A stretch of DNA of 25,794 bases, taken from Porphyromonadaceae bacterium UBA7087 (GTDB taxonomy: Bacteria > Bacteroidota > Bacteroidia > Bacteroidales > Muribaculaceae). Made by a program: the position numbers and the translations under genes. Within the stretch, counting starts at the first letter, position 1. Each line of letters begins with the position of its first letter. The DNA is taken from assembly GCA_002493515.1 (NCBI GenBank), contig DKYZ01000066.1:33807-59600 (forward strand), in the 5' to 3' direction. Shown piece by piece: positions 1 to 8,200 of the stretch. The notes under the pieces are model-generated. The model worked only from the letters and a program-made list of their open reading frames with translations. It made no database searches and was not told the origin of the DNA.

Positions 1-18
1 CGACTCTGCTATGGGCTA
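1..18 (+). tRNA. 3' end of a tRNA, probably tRNA-Glu (cut by window start)
   Basis: The first bases match the T-loop end, T-stem 3' strand (CTGCT) and acceptor 3' strand (ATGGGCT plus discriminator A) of a tRNA. The T-arm part is identical to that of the complete tRNA-Glu at 408-479; the acceptor strand differs by one base (ATGGGCT against ATGGACT). The anticodon lies outside the window, so the amino-acid identity is inferred from this similarity. Confidence 0.6.
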
Positions 19-66
19 CCATTATTATATATTTCAAGACAAGAAAAAAAGAAATCAATTTTAAAG

Positions 67-321
67 ATGGCAAATCATAAATCATCGTTAAAAAGAATTC
101 GCCAGTCGGAGAAGAGAAGACTTGAGAACCGCTACTGGGCAAAGACAGCCCGCAACGCAGTGCGTCGCGTGCGCAAGATGACCGACAAGGCTGAGGCTAC
201 AGCCGCTTACAACAAGGTGAGCGCCCTCCTTCAGCGTCTTGGCCGTAAGAACATCATTTCCAAGAACAAAGCCGCCAACCTCTGCAGCGGTCTGAGCAAG
301 CATATCAACAAGCTTGCGTAA
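67..321 (+). CDS. rpsT: 30S ribosomal protein S20
   Basis: This gene encodes the small-subunit ribosomal protein S20, which binds 16S rRNA and helps 30S assembly. The 84-residue product has the usual length and the family's MANHKSSLKRIRQSEKRR start. It is rich in Lys and Arg, with the expected two long basic helices and an AYNKVSALLQRLGRKNIISK segment near the C-terminus. The ATG at 67 gives the canonical N-terminus. It sits between two tRNA-Glu-like genes, so it may be co-transcribed or processed together with them. No promoter is visible in the 66 bases upstream, which mostly hold the tRNA end and an A-rich leader. Confidence 0.97.
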   Translation: MANHKSSLKRIRQSEKRRLENRYWAKTARNAVRRVRKMTDKAEATAAYNKVSALLQRLGRKNIISKNKAANLCSGLSKHINKLA

Positions 322-327
322 TCCCTA

Positions 328-343
328 CGGCATGACAATGCCG
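328..343 (+). other. Small hairpin after rpsT
   Basis: CGGCAT and ATGCCG form a perfect 6-bp stem around a GACA loop, six bases after the rpsT stop codon. No T-run follows, so it is more likely an mRNA 3'-end stabiliser or processing signal than an intrinsic terminator. The rest of 344-407, up to the tRNA, holds only an imperfect GC-rich inverted repeat near 370-400. Confidence 0.35.
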
Positions 344-407
344 CGGCGGACGTAAATAAAATCACACCGGAGCCAGCGCCTTGACTGGCGTTGCCCCGGC
401 TATGGAT

Positions 408-479
408 GGTCCATTCGTCTATCGGTTAGGACGAGAGATTTTCATTCTCTAAAGAGCAGTTCGACTCTGCTATGGACTA
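408..479 (+). tRNA. tRNA-Glu (anticodon TTC)
   Basis: A full cloverleaf can be drawn. The acceptor stem is GGTCCAT with ATGGACT (the first pair is G-U). The anticodon stem AGAGA/TCTCT encloses the loop TTTTCAT, giving anticodon TTC. The T-stem AGCAG/CTGCT encloses TTCGACT. The discriminator is A479. The terminal CCA is not encoded, as is usual in Bacteroidota. It is 72 nt long and is followed by a strong terminator at 505-539. Confidence 0.95.
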
Positions 480-504
480 CTTCCCCAATCCATCCTATCC
501 CCAG

Positions 505-539
505 AGGCCGGCTTCTTCATGAGTCGGCCTCACCTTTTT
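505..539 (+). terminator. Intrinsic terminator after tRNA-Glu
   Basis: AGGCCG (505-510) pairs with CGGCCT (525-530) around a 14-nt loop, followed within a few bases by a run of five T (535-539). It closes the tRNA/rpsT unit before the next gene at 565. Confidence 0.75.
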
Positions 540-564
540 GTATCCCTTCTAAAGTAATCACGCC

Positions 565-1179
565 ATGTCTTTCTCATCTGACGCAAACAAAGTTTTCGAC
601 CGCGCTGTGGCCGACTATCATATCTCCGACAATGTTGACGCTGAGCGCGTTAACCCGTTTCCGGCCGGTTCCCTGGATCATACCCTTTACGACAAGGTCT
701 GGATCGACGCCGTGCAATGGCATCTCGAGGATATAATCCGCGACCCCGCCATCGATCCGGTGGAGGCCCTCGCGATAAAGCGCCGCATCGACCGTTCCAA
801 CCAGGACCGCACCGACATGGTGGAGGAGATCGACTCCTATTTCCTCGACAGATATAAGGATGTGGCCACACTTCCCGAGGCGACAATCAATACGGAGTCG
901 CCGGCCTGGGCTATCGACCGTCTGGCCATCCTGGCCCTGAAGATATGGCATATGAGGGAACAGACCGGGCGAAGCGACGCCGACGACGCGCATCTCGCCA
1001 AGTGCCGGGCGAAGCTCGACGTGCTCCTGGAGCAGCGTCGCGATCTCTCGACAGCCATCGACACCCTCCTCGGTGATTTCGCGGCCGGAAGGAAGTATAT
1101 GAAAGTATACCGCCAGATGAAGATGTACAACGACCCGGCCACAAATCCCGTGCTTTATGGAAAGCAGCCGAAAGCCTGA
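565..1179 (+). CDS. DUF4254 family protein
   Basis: This 204-residue soluble protein has no signal peptide or membrane segment and resembles the DUF4254 family of Bacteroidota, whose biochemical function is unknown. It is mostly helical. Conserved-looking stretches are the Trp-rich N-terminal part (DKVWIDAVQWHLEDIIRDP, residues 43-61), the central KRRIDRSNQDRTDMVEEID segment, and the C-terminal KVYRQMKMYNDP segment. The ATG at 565 follows the tRNA terminator. The 3' end overlaps the glycosyltransferase gene by 23 bp, so the two are translationally coupled and probably act together in surface glycan synthesis. That role is inferred only from the neighbour. Confidence 0.85.
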   Translation: MSFSSDANKVFDRAVADYHISDNVDAERVNPFPAGSLDHTLYDKVWIDAVQWHLEDIIRDPAIDPVEALAIKRRIDRSNQDRTDMVEEIDSYFLDRYKDVATLPEATINTESPAWAIDRLAILALKIWHMREQTGRSDADDAHLAKCRAKLDVLLEQRRDLSTAIDTLLGDFAAGRKYMKVYRQMKMYNDPATNPVLYGKQPKA

Positions 1180-2212
1180 GACGGTTCTGGTAAGCCGTCT
1201 GTCGGCGCTCGGCGATGTAGCCATGACTCTTCCTACCCTCTACAGCGCGTGCAGGGCGAATCCCTCTACGCGCTTTGTGATGCTGACCAAAACCCTTCCG
1301 GCCCGGATGTTTATGAACGCTCCGGATAATCTCACTGTGCTGGGTGTGGATTTCGGCGGTTATAAGGGTCCGGCAGGGATATGGAGGCTCTGCGGCGAGC
1401 TCTGCCGCGATTACGCGGTAGGGAGATATGTAGACCTCCACAATGTGCTTCGCACTCGCCTGCTGCGCTTTTTCATGCGTCTGAGGGGTGTGAGGGTCAC
1501 ATGCGTCGACAAGGGCAGGCGCGAGAAGAAGGCCCTGTGCCGGCGCAGCGACAAGAGGATGATGGCGCTAATGCCGATGACGGCGCGTTACCGCGACACG
1601 TTCCGTCGCGCCGGAATCGGCCTTGACGATGGTTTTACGGATATATTCGGCGGTGAGATGCCGGATCTGTCGCCGTCGCTGCCTGTAAAGGTGGCGGGGG
1701 AGAGGTGGCTGGCCGTGGCTCCGTTTGCCGCGCATGAGGGGAAGGTATATCCTTTGCCGCTCATGGAGAAGGTTATCGACGAGTTAGCGTCGCGCCCTGG
1801 CTACCGCATATTCATATTCGGAGCCGGCGACAGGGAGCGTGAGTTGATCGGCTCGCTGGCGAAGGGTCGGGAAAATATGGTCTCCATGGCGGAGCTGAAT
1901 CTGGGCCTTGAGGTGGAGCTTGCGCTGATGGCGCATTGCGACGTCATGCTGTCGATGGACTCGGCCAACATGCACCTGGCCTCGCTCGTGGGGCTCCGGA
2001 CGGTAAGCATATGGGGGGCGACACATCCGTTCGCCGGCTTCATGGGGATGGGTCAGAAACTATGCGACGCTATACAGCTCGACATGGTGTGCCGTCCCTG
2101 TTCCGTCTACGGCAACCGCCCGTGCCGTCGCGGCGACTACCACTGCCTCAACGGCATATCGCCGCGCCTCGTTGTGAAGCGCCTCGACACCGCCCTCGGA
2201 AATTTACGCTAA
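1157..2212 (+). CDS. Glycosyltransferase family 9 (heptosyltransferase-like)
   Basis: This gene encodes a 351-residue GT9-family glycosyltransferase, the family that includes the ADP-heptose:LPS heptosyltransferases, acting at the cytoplasmic face of the inner membrane on lipid A-core or related glycans. The family N-terminal motif is visible as RLSALGDVAMTLP (residues 14-26). The donor-binding half carries VAPFAAHEGK and the typical DSANMHLASLVGLRTVSIWG segment (from residue 268). The C-terminus has a Cys-rich PCSVYGNRPCRRGDYHCL stretch seen in many Bacteroidota GT9 proteins. The start at 1157 lies inside the end of the DUF4254 gene (23-bp overlap), which implies coupled translation. The exact sugar donor and acceptor cannot be told from sequence. 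A terminator overlaps the stop codon. Confidence 0.9.
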   Translation: MESSRKPETVLVSRLSALGDVAMTLPTLYSACRANPSTRFVMLTKTLPARMFMNAPDNLTVLGVDFGGYKGPAGIWRLCGELCRDYAVGRYVDLHNVLRTRLLRFFMRLRGVRVTCVDKGRREKKALCRRSDKRMMALMPMTARYRDTFRRAGIGLDDGFTDIFGGEMPDLSPSLPVKVAGERWLAVAPFAAHEGKVYPLPLMEKVIDELASRPGYRIFIFGAGDRERELIGSLAKGRENMVSMAELNLGLEVELALMAHCDVMLSMDSANMHLASLVGLRTVSIWGATHPFAGFMGMGQKLCDAIQLDMVCRPCSVYGNRPCRRGDYHCLNGISPRLVVKRLDTALGNLR

Positions 2213-2231
2213 GTTTGACTTAGCGTGTTTT
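2206..2231 (+). terminator. Terminator overlapping the glycosyltransferase stop codon
   Basis: ACGCTAAGT (2206-2214) and ACTTAGCGT (2218-2226) form a 9-bp perfect stem with a TTG loop, followed by four T (2228-2231). The TAA stop codon lies inside the left arm. This ends the DUF4254/GT9 transcript. Confidence 0.7.
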
Positions 2232-2311
2232 CCGCGCGTCCGCTGGCAGTGAAAACCGGTTCGACATCCGTCCTCAATATTCCCTTGCCGTTGGCTGATT
2301 GGACACAGAGA

Positions 2312-2343
2312 TTTCTTCGCCTCACGGAAAATCTGTAATTTTG
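2312..2343 (+). promoter_or_regulatory. Bacteroidota-type promoter for the small lipoprotein gene
   Basis: The -7 element TAATTTTG (2336-2343) matches TAnnTTTG exactly. Twenty bases upstream is TTTC (2312-2315), one mismatch from the -33 TTTG. The first ATG downstream is at 2386, a leader of about 35-40 nt. Confidence 0.6.
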
Positions 2344-2390
2344 CAGAGTCATTATAAATCAGAGTCAATTATTAATAAAGAATACATGAA

Positions 2391-2416
2391 GAAGAGTGAT
2401 TTAGAAGAGTGATTTA
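2391..2416 (+). repeat. 13-bp perfect tandem duplication at the start of a lipoprotein gene
   Basis: The unit GAAGAGTGATTTA occurs at 2391-2403 and again at 2404-2416 with no mismatch; the periodicity extends one base to the left (A2390). Thirteen is not a multiple of three, so the duplication changes reading frame: the ATG at 2386 now reaches a stop at 2410-2412 after eight codons. With a single unit the ATG would read straight into the downstream lipoprotein frame. Confidence 0.95.
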
Positions 2417-2419
2417 TTA

Positions 2420-2746
2420 GTGAGTCTTGCCAGTCTGATGGTTTCGGCAGCAGGTTTGGGGGCATGTTCCAGTGCTGACGAGCCGGAGGTTTATGAGGTC
2501 AGGGTCGTGGCTGAGTCTCACGACCATCAGTCAGCAGCTATGCTGAATGGCACTGGAATAGATAGCGATGGAATCGAGTTTCTCGATTTTACACAGACCC
2601 TGTTTACTACTACCGATAAAAACATAGAGATTGATCTACGGTGTGAGGATCCGCAGACAATTTTGACACTTAAAATCTGGGTTAACGATGAGCTGAAGTG
2701 TCAGACACACGGGTATTCGAAAATCAAGTCGCACGTCTATCTCTGA
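2420..2746 (+). CDS. Small lipoprotein, start region frameshifted by a tandem duplication
   Basis: No family is recognised. The open frame from GTG 2420 gives 108 residues: a hydrophobic stretch, then a lipobox LGAC followed by SSADEPE, then a small soluble domain rich in beta-type residues. As it stands the N-terminus lacks the basic residues of a signal peptide. Removing one unit of the 13-bp duplication at 2391-2416 lets ATG 2386 read MKKSDLLVSLASLM and on into the lipobox, a textbook lipoprotein signal. The intact form would therefore be about 119-120 residues, tethered to the outer or inner membrane. The gene may be a fresh pseudogene, an off-phase of a reversible switch, or weakly expressed from GTG 2420. 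It has its own promoter and converges on the nuclease-like gene. Confidence 0.6.
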   Translation: MSLASLMVSAAGLGACSSADEPEVYEVRVVAESHDHQSAAMLNGTGIDSDGIEFLDFTQTLFTTTDKNIEIDLRCEDPQTILTLKIWVNDELKCQTHGYSKIKSHVYL

Positions 2747-2759
2747 GAAAGCAGACGTG
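2732..2759 (+). terminator. Possible hairpin between convergent genes
   Basis: CACGTCT (2732-2738) pairs with AGACGTG (2753-2759) across the stop codon of the lipoprotein gene. No T-run follows on either strand, so termination is uncertain. It fills the 17-bp gap between the two convergent genes. Confidence 0.3.
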
Positions 2760-2763
2760 AGGG

Positions 2764-4317
2764 TTACTCCACGATCCAATCGACGAGGGTACGTGTCTGG
2801 GTGGAGAAGTTGACTCCGATCTTGATGACCTGGCGGTTGCCGACGGCGAAGGGGAGGGCATAGCCCTTGCTGTTTATCTGGTCGAGGGCCTCGCGTGCCG
2901 TTCCGTCGAGCTTCAGCTCGATGATGTAGTAGAATCGGTCGGTTGCCACGAAGAGGTCGATGCGTCCGGCCGATGTGCAGTATTCGGTCTGGACGCTGAG
3001 CCCGACGAGCAGCATGAGCATCAGCAGGCCGTTGTGCACGTTGATCTCCTGGTCCATGCGCATCCGGTAGCTGACGGATGCGAAGAGGCTCTGCAGGCGG
3101 TGCATGAAACCCTCGGTGTCCCCCTCGCGGAACTCGCGGACGAACTCGCTGACAAGGAAAGGCGTGTCCTGGTTTCCGGTGTTGAGATAGCGGGGCAGGA
3201 GATATTCCAGAAGCCCTTCCTTAACCTCCTCGTTCGGCAGCCCGAGGGCGTATATGCGGCTTCTCATGTCGAAGCCCTTTATGGTAAGGTAGCCTGTCTG
3301 GTAGAAGAGTGCTGTCGGATTCGGGTCCTCCAGGTCGAGGCCCGTCAGTCCGCTCTGGCCGCACCGGGCATGTAGCAAGGGCTTTATGTCCACATTGAAT
3401 TTCCGGAGTTGGTCGGCAAGCAGCGAGGGTGTTCCCGACTTCACCCAGTAGGTGTCGAACACGGAGCTCTCCATCAGGTTCAGCAGCGAATATGGATTGT
3501 AGATGTCCTTTCCCCTGAAGGAGAACCGGTAGCCGTCATACCATTTCCTGATTTCTGCTTTCGCCTCCTCCGGTGACCATCCGTATTCCGACGCCACGCC
3601 TGCGATTCCTGTCTGGAAGTTGTCCATGAGCTCCTGCTCCGTGATGCCGCATATGTCGCTGAACCTGTTGTCCAGCGAGATGTCGCGGATGTTGTTGAGG
3701 TCGGAGAATACGCTTAGGTGCGCGAAACGGCTGACACCTGTGAGGAAAACGAGGCGTATGTGGTCGGCCCCGCTCTTGAAGTTTGAGTAGAGGGCTGCGA
3801 GACTGTCACGGCAATACTCGAAATTCTGTGGGTTGTGGAGGTTGTTTACCAGCGGCTTGTCGTATTCATCGACAAGTATCACCACCCCCTTGCCCGTCTT
3901 CTGATGCGCGGCGCGTATGATGTTGCGGAAACGTGTGGCGTGGTTGTCATAATCCGGAGTCACGCCGTATTCCTCCTCCCATTCCTTGAGATGGGTGGCC
4001 ACGACAGCGTCCAGAGCATCCGGAGTCTTGTATTTCTCGGTGTTGAGGTCGAGCTTGAGGACAGGATAAGGCTCCCATTCCCAGTCCATCGAGTCGGCGT
4101 AGAGCCCCTTGAAGAGATGGCGCTTCCCCTCGAAGAAGCACTGGAGGGTATTGAGGAACAGGCTCTTGCCGAAACGTCGTGGCCTCCCCAGGAAATAATA
4201 TTGCCCGAAGGTGATTATGGTTTCAATAAACCTGGTCTTGTCAACATAGAGCCAACCCTCTTTGCGGATGGTCTCGAACGATTGCTGTCCTATCGGGTAT
4301 CTTACAATATCAGTCAT
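2764..4317 (-). CDS. AAA-ATPase-like / PD-(D/E)XK nuclease family protein
   Basis: This 517-residue protein belongs to the large Bacteroidota family pairing an AAA-ATPase-like N-terminal domain with a C-terminal PD-(D/E)XK nuclease-like domain (DUF1703-type). The ATP-binding loop is GRPRRFGKS (residues 44-52) and a Walker B-like VVILVDEYDKP follows (145-155). The C-terminal nuclease signature is GRIDLFVATD then IIELKLDG, giving D454, E467 and K469, so the active site looks complete. The start was chosen at 4317 (MTDIVRYPIG), the usual family start, and because the promoter at 4335-4366 lies inside the 12-codon extension to 4353. The biological role of the family is not established; members occur in many copies per genome and are suspected of mobility or defence functions. 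Confidence 0.88.
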   Translation of the reverse strand: MTDIVRYPIGQQSFETIRKEGWLYVDKTRFIETIITFGQYYFLGRPRRFGKSLFLNTLQCFFEGKRHLFKGLYADSMDWEWEPYPVLKLDLNTEKYKTPDALDAVVATHLKEWEEEYGVTPDYDNHATRFRNIIRAAHQKTGKGVVILVDEYDKPLVNNLHNPQNFEYCRDSLAALYSNFKSGADHIRLVFLTGVSRFAHLSVFSDLNNIRDISLDNRFSDICGITEQELMDNFQTGIAGVASEYGWSPEEAKAEIRKWYDGYRFSFRGKDIYNPYSLLNLMESSVFDTYWVKSGTPSLLADQLRKFNVDIKPLLHARCGQSGLTGLDLEDPNPTALFYQTGYLTIKGFDMRSRIYALGLPNEEVKEGLLEYLLPRYLNTGNQDTPFLVSEFVREFREGDTEGFMHRLQSLFASVSYRMRMDQEINVHNGLLMLMLLVGLSVQTEYCTSAGRIDLFVATDRFYYIIELKLDGTAREALDQINSKGYALPFAVGNRQVIKIGVNFSTQTRTLVDWIVE

Positions 4318-4334
4318 GGCTTCCAAAATTTTTA

Positions 4335-4366
4335 CAAAGATAAACCAACACAATCATAAAAACAAA
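4335..4366 (-). promoter_or_regulatory. Promoter of the nuclease-like gene
   Basis: On the minus strand TTTG (4366-4363) is followed after exactly 20 bp by TATCTTTG (4342-4335), a full match to the Bacteroidota -33/-7 pattern. Transcription would start around 4328, leaving a very short leader before ATG 4317. Confidence 0.75.
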
Positions 4367-4370
4367 TACA

Positions 4371-4402
4371 TTTGCAGGATTGCCGGGGAATAGCTAATTT
4401 TA
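4371..4402 (+). promoter_or_regulatory. Probable promoter of the nitroreductase gene
   Basis: TTTG (4371-4374), 20 bp, then TAATTTTA (4395-4402), one base from the -7 consensus TAnnTTTG. It is divergent from and adjacent to the minus-strand promoter at 4335-4366. The leader to ATG 4455 would be about 45 nt. Confidence 0.5.
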
Positions 4403-4454
4403 CGGAAATTTCCTCCACCACGGGGGAGATGCGGATCATTAAAATGGCAATGAT

Positions 4455-5186
4455 ATGAAGAAAGATAATGATTGGGTGGGTATAGCCACCGAGACAGAGC
4501 AGTGGCTCGACTACCATGTGATTGACCGTCTGATGCGTGATAACCGCAGCATCAGGCGTTTCGACCAACGCTTTCAGGTGCCCTACGAGCAGCTGGCGAT
4601 GGTGGTCTGGCTCGCCGGCGACAGCGCGTCGGCACGCAATGCTCAGCCATTGCGTTACCGCTACGTGTTCGAGCGTCCCGAGTGCAAGGCCTTGTTTCCC
4701 CATCTGCGCTGGGCCGGGTATTACAAGGATTGGGACGGCCCTGCCGAGGGTGAGCGTCCGAACGCCTACATCGTGCAGTGTCTCGATACAACCATAATAA
4801 AAGACAGCAAAGAGGTTCAATGCGACGCGGGTCTACAGCTCCAGGCCATCACCCTCGGCCTGACAGCCTTCGGGGCCGGCAGCTGCATCATAGGCGCCTT
4901 TGACCGCAAGGGGGTGAGGGAAGTGCTCGATCTGGATGAAGTATATGAGCCGCTTTACGTCGTGGCAGTAGGCAAGGCGGGCGAGGAGGTGAGGATGGTG
5001 CCGATGGATCCCCTTACCGACGACTACCGCTATTACCGCGACGAGAACGACGTGCAGTGTGTGCCCAAAAGAGCGATCGGCGACCTTGTGATCCATCCAG
5101 GGCGGAACTCCGTGATGTGCAAGTATTATGATGAAATCATCGAAGCCCAGAAGAAGCGCGACCGGGAGTCGCACGGCTGGATCTGA
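4455..5186 (+). CDS. Nitroreductase family protein
   Basis: This is a 243-residue flavoprotein of the nitroreductase superfamily, enzymes that use FMN and NAD(P)H to reduce nitro groups, quinones or enones in the cytoplasm. The FMN phosphate-binding motif is RSIRRF (residues 31-36). SASARNAQPLRYR (57-69) matches the family's S-x-x-N-x-QP region, and GAGSCIIGAF (140-149) is the glycine-rich segment near the isoalloxazine ring. No signal peptide is present. The natural substrate is unknown. It is followed after 39 bp by the TPR gene, so the two may share a transcript, but no functional link is evident. Confidence 0.88.
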   Translation: MKKDNDWVGIATETEQWLDYHVIDRLMRDNRSIRRFDQRFQVPYEQLAMVVWLAGDSASARNAQPLRYRYVFERPECKALFPHLRWAGYYKDWDGPAEGERPNAYIVQCLDTTIIKDSKEVQCDAGLQLQAITLGLTAFGAGSCIIGAFDRKGVREVLDLDEVYEPLYVVAVGKAGEEVRMVPMDPLTDDYRYYRDENDVQCVPKRAIGDLVIHPGRNSVMCKYYDEIIEAQKKRDRESHGWI

Positions 5187-5208
5187 TTAAGGACGGCATC
5201 ATAAAGTT

Positions 5209-5228
5209 TTTCATAATGTTTCATAATG
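5209..5228 (+). repeat. 10-bp perfect tandem duplication containing the TPR gene start codon
   Basis: TTTCATAATG occurs at 5209-5218 and 5219-5228. Each unit ends in ATG. The second ATG (5226) opens the 1026-codon TPR frame; the first (5216) is 10 bases upstream, out of frame, and opens a 7-codon ORF ending at TAG 5237-5239. The upstream start could compete for ribosomes. Confidence 0.9.
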
Positions 5229-8200
5229 GGACAGCATAGAATCACCACAACCCTCCGGGCCGCCTCCCTGTCGCTGGCATTGCTGGCGGCCATGCAGGCC
5301 CCGGCGGCCGTCATAGGCAATACATCGCCCGGACCCGCAATACTGAGTCCGCAGGCGCAGGGATATTACCAGCGCGCCATGGAGATGCTCGGCGACGGCA
5401 ACTATGCCGGCGTCATCGACCAGATAGGCATCCTCGAGACCGAGGGATGCGGCCTTCCCGAGAATGAGCGCAGCGAATGCGCCTATATGCTCGCCATGGC
5501 CCTCTATGAGCGCGGCGACGCCGAATGCGTGAGCCGCCTGCGCGACTTCGCCACGTCAAACCCCGCATCCCCGCGCGCCCTGACGGCACGCCTCGCAGCT
5601 GCCGACTATTTCTTCTTCGCCGGACAATACGGCCCCGCGCTCGACGCATACGACGAGATAGACTTTTCACGTGTGGCTCCGGCACGCCAGCCCGAATACC
5701 GCTACCGCCGCGCCCTCTCGATGGTGAAGTGCGGGCTCTACAGCGAGGCCCGCGCCGCATTCGAATCCCTCCTCGCCACTGACGGCTATGAGGTTGCGGC
5801 CACCTACTACCTCGCATATATCGACTATGCGCAGGGCAATCTCGAGGCCGCCTACGAGGGCTTCGGGAAGACTGCCATGCTTATCGAGGGCACCGGCCTG
5901 GAGGGGGAGACCGTCTCGCGCGGCGTCTACGAAAGCCAGGGCATCGAGCCCGCATATTACATCACACAGATCGATTACGCCTGGGGGCGTTATGAGACGG
6001 TGATAAGGAACGGCCAGTCGCTGCTGAAGAAGAAGCCGGTGCGTGAGCTCGTCCCCGAGATGGAGCGCGTGATCGGCCTGAGCTACTTCAAGCTCGACGA
6101 ATACTCCGTGGCCAAGGGGTATCTTGAGAACTATGTCGCCACCGAGGGCCTTGAACCGGCCTCCGACGCCGTCTACGCCCTCGGGGTGATAGAATACAGC
6201 GAGGGAGACTACGAGACCGCCCTGGAGCGTTTCGGCACCCTGACCGACCTTAACAACGACCTGGCCCAGAGCGCCTACCTCTACATCGGGCAGTGTGCGG
6301 TGCGCCAGGGCGACGACACCGCTGCCGCGATGGCCTTCCGCAAGGCATCGGAGATGAACTATGACCCGGCGGTGGGGGAGGCGGCCCTCTACAACTATGT
6401 CGCAGCCCGCACACGCGGCGGCAACATCCCGTTCTCGTCGTCGATACCCCTTCTCGAGGAGTTCCTCAGGCGGTATCCCTCCTCACGCTACGCCGCCGAC
6501 GCAGAGCTCTACCTCGCCGGGGCGTATTATTCAGAGAAGAACTATGCCGGCGCGCTCAGATGTATCGACCGTATCCCCAATCCGGGACGCGAGGCACGCG
6601 AGGCACGTCAGAAGATTGTATATGAGCTCGGGGTCTCGGCGATGAACGCTCAGATGCCCGAGGAAGCCGTCCATTACCTGCGTCAGGCCTGCGACCAGTC
6701 TGCTACCGACGCAGAGCTCGCCACCCAGGCCTCGCTCTGGCTCGGCGACGCCTGCTACGCCATAGGACACTATGCCGACGCACGCGACGCATACGTGAGA
6801 TACCTCCGCAACGGGAGCGGAGCCGACGCCACCCTCGCCCGCTACGACCTGGCATACGCCCTGCTGCAGCTCGGCGACTATTCGCAGGCCGCGCGGGAGT
6901 TCGAGAGGACGCTCGACGCATCTCCGGCCCCATCGCGTGCCGTGGCCTCCGACTCACGCGTGCGCCTTGCCGACTGTCTCTACTACTGCGGCGACTACCG
7001 TGCCGCCACACGCCATTACACTCAGGCCATAGAGGCCGGAAGCCCTGACGCCGACTACGCCGTATACCGCCGCGCCGTGATGTACGGCCTCGACGGCGAC
7101 CTCGACCGGAAGGTTGCGGAGCTCACACGCATGGCTTCCGCCTATCCCCGCTCGCGCTGGGTGGCGGCAGCCATGCTCGAGAAGGGGCGCACATACGCCG
7201 CTCTCGGCAAGACCCAGCAGGCCGTGAAGGCATTCGAGCAGCTGTGCTCATCCCACCGTTCCTCGACCGAGGCTCGCAAAGGTATGCTCAACCTCGCCCT
7301 GACCTACATGGAGAGCGGCCAGCCGCAGCGTGCCGAGGAGGTATACAGGGAGATACTCACCACCTGGCCCACCTCCGAGGAGGCGTCGCTGGCCAACGAG
7401 GACCTTCGCCGCATATATGCCAACCGGGGCGAGCTTCCCTCCTACGCGCAGTTCCTGAACTCCATCGAGGGGGCGCCGCGTCTCGACGCCTCGGAGATGG
7501 AGACCCTTGAGTTCGAGGCCGCCGAGAACGCCTATTCCAAGGATGCCCGGGCCGTGGAGCTTCTGGAGAACTATCTCCGCGACTATCCCTCGGGGCGTTA
7601 TCTCGCCCCCGTGCTTCTCGACCTGGCCTCAGCGGCCGTGGAGCGCGGAGAGCCCGACAATGCCCTTCCGTATCTCTCCGAGCTTCTGGAGAGGAGAGGA
7701 GACTCGCCGCAGGTGCCCGAGGCGCTGATGCTCCAGGCGCAGGTGCTCGAGGAGAAGGGGCCGGCCTACCGCCGGGAGGCCCTGGCCTCCTGGAAGGAGC
7801 TTGAGCGCCGTGGCGGCGCCGACTTCGCCGCCGACGCCTACGGCGGAATCATGCGCACCACGGAGAGCAGCCGCGAGCGCCTCGCATATGCCGAGCGGGC
7901 CATGCAGACGGGCGGTCTGCCCGCCGAGACCCTTGAGGAGGCCCGCCTCTACGAGGCCGACGCCCGCCTGGCGGATGGCGACGCCGGAGGCGCGGAGACG
8001 CTGCGCGAGCTTGCCGCCAATCCCCATAGTCTCGCCGGAGCGAAAGCCGCCGTCACCCTCGGGGAATATTACCTCTCGAGGAAAAGATATGACGACGCCA
8101 TGGAGACGCTCACCGCCTTCACCGACGCCGGCTCTCCCCATGCCTACTGGCTCGCACGCGGTTTCATAGCCCTGGCCGACGCCTGCCATGCAAAGGGGAA

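Noticed and set aside
4318..4353. Upstream start for the nuclease-like gene adding 12 residues
   Set aside because: A full -33/-7 promoter on the same strand overlaps this extension, and the family normally begins at the MTDIVRYPIG start.
6585..6610. 9-bp tandem repeat inside the TPR gene (Arg-Glu-Ala codons)
   Set aside because: It is in frame, short and within a helical repeat protein where such codon repeats are ordinary.
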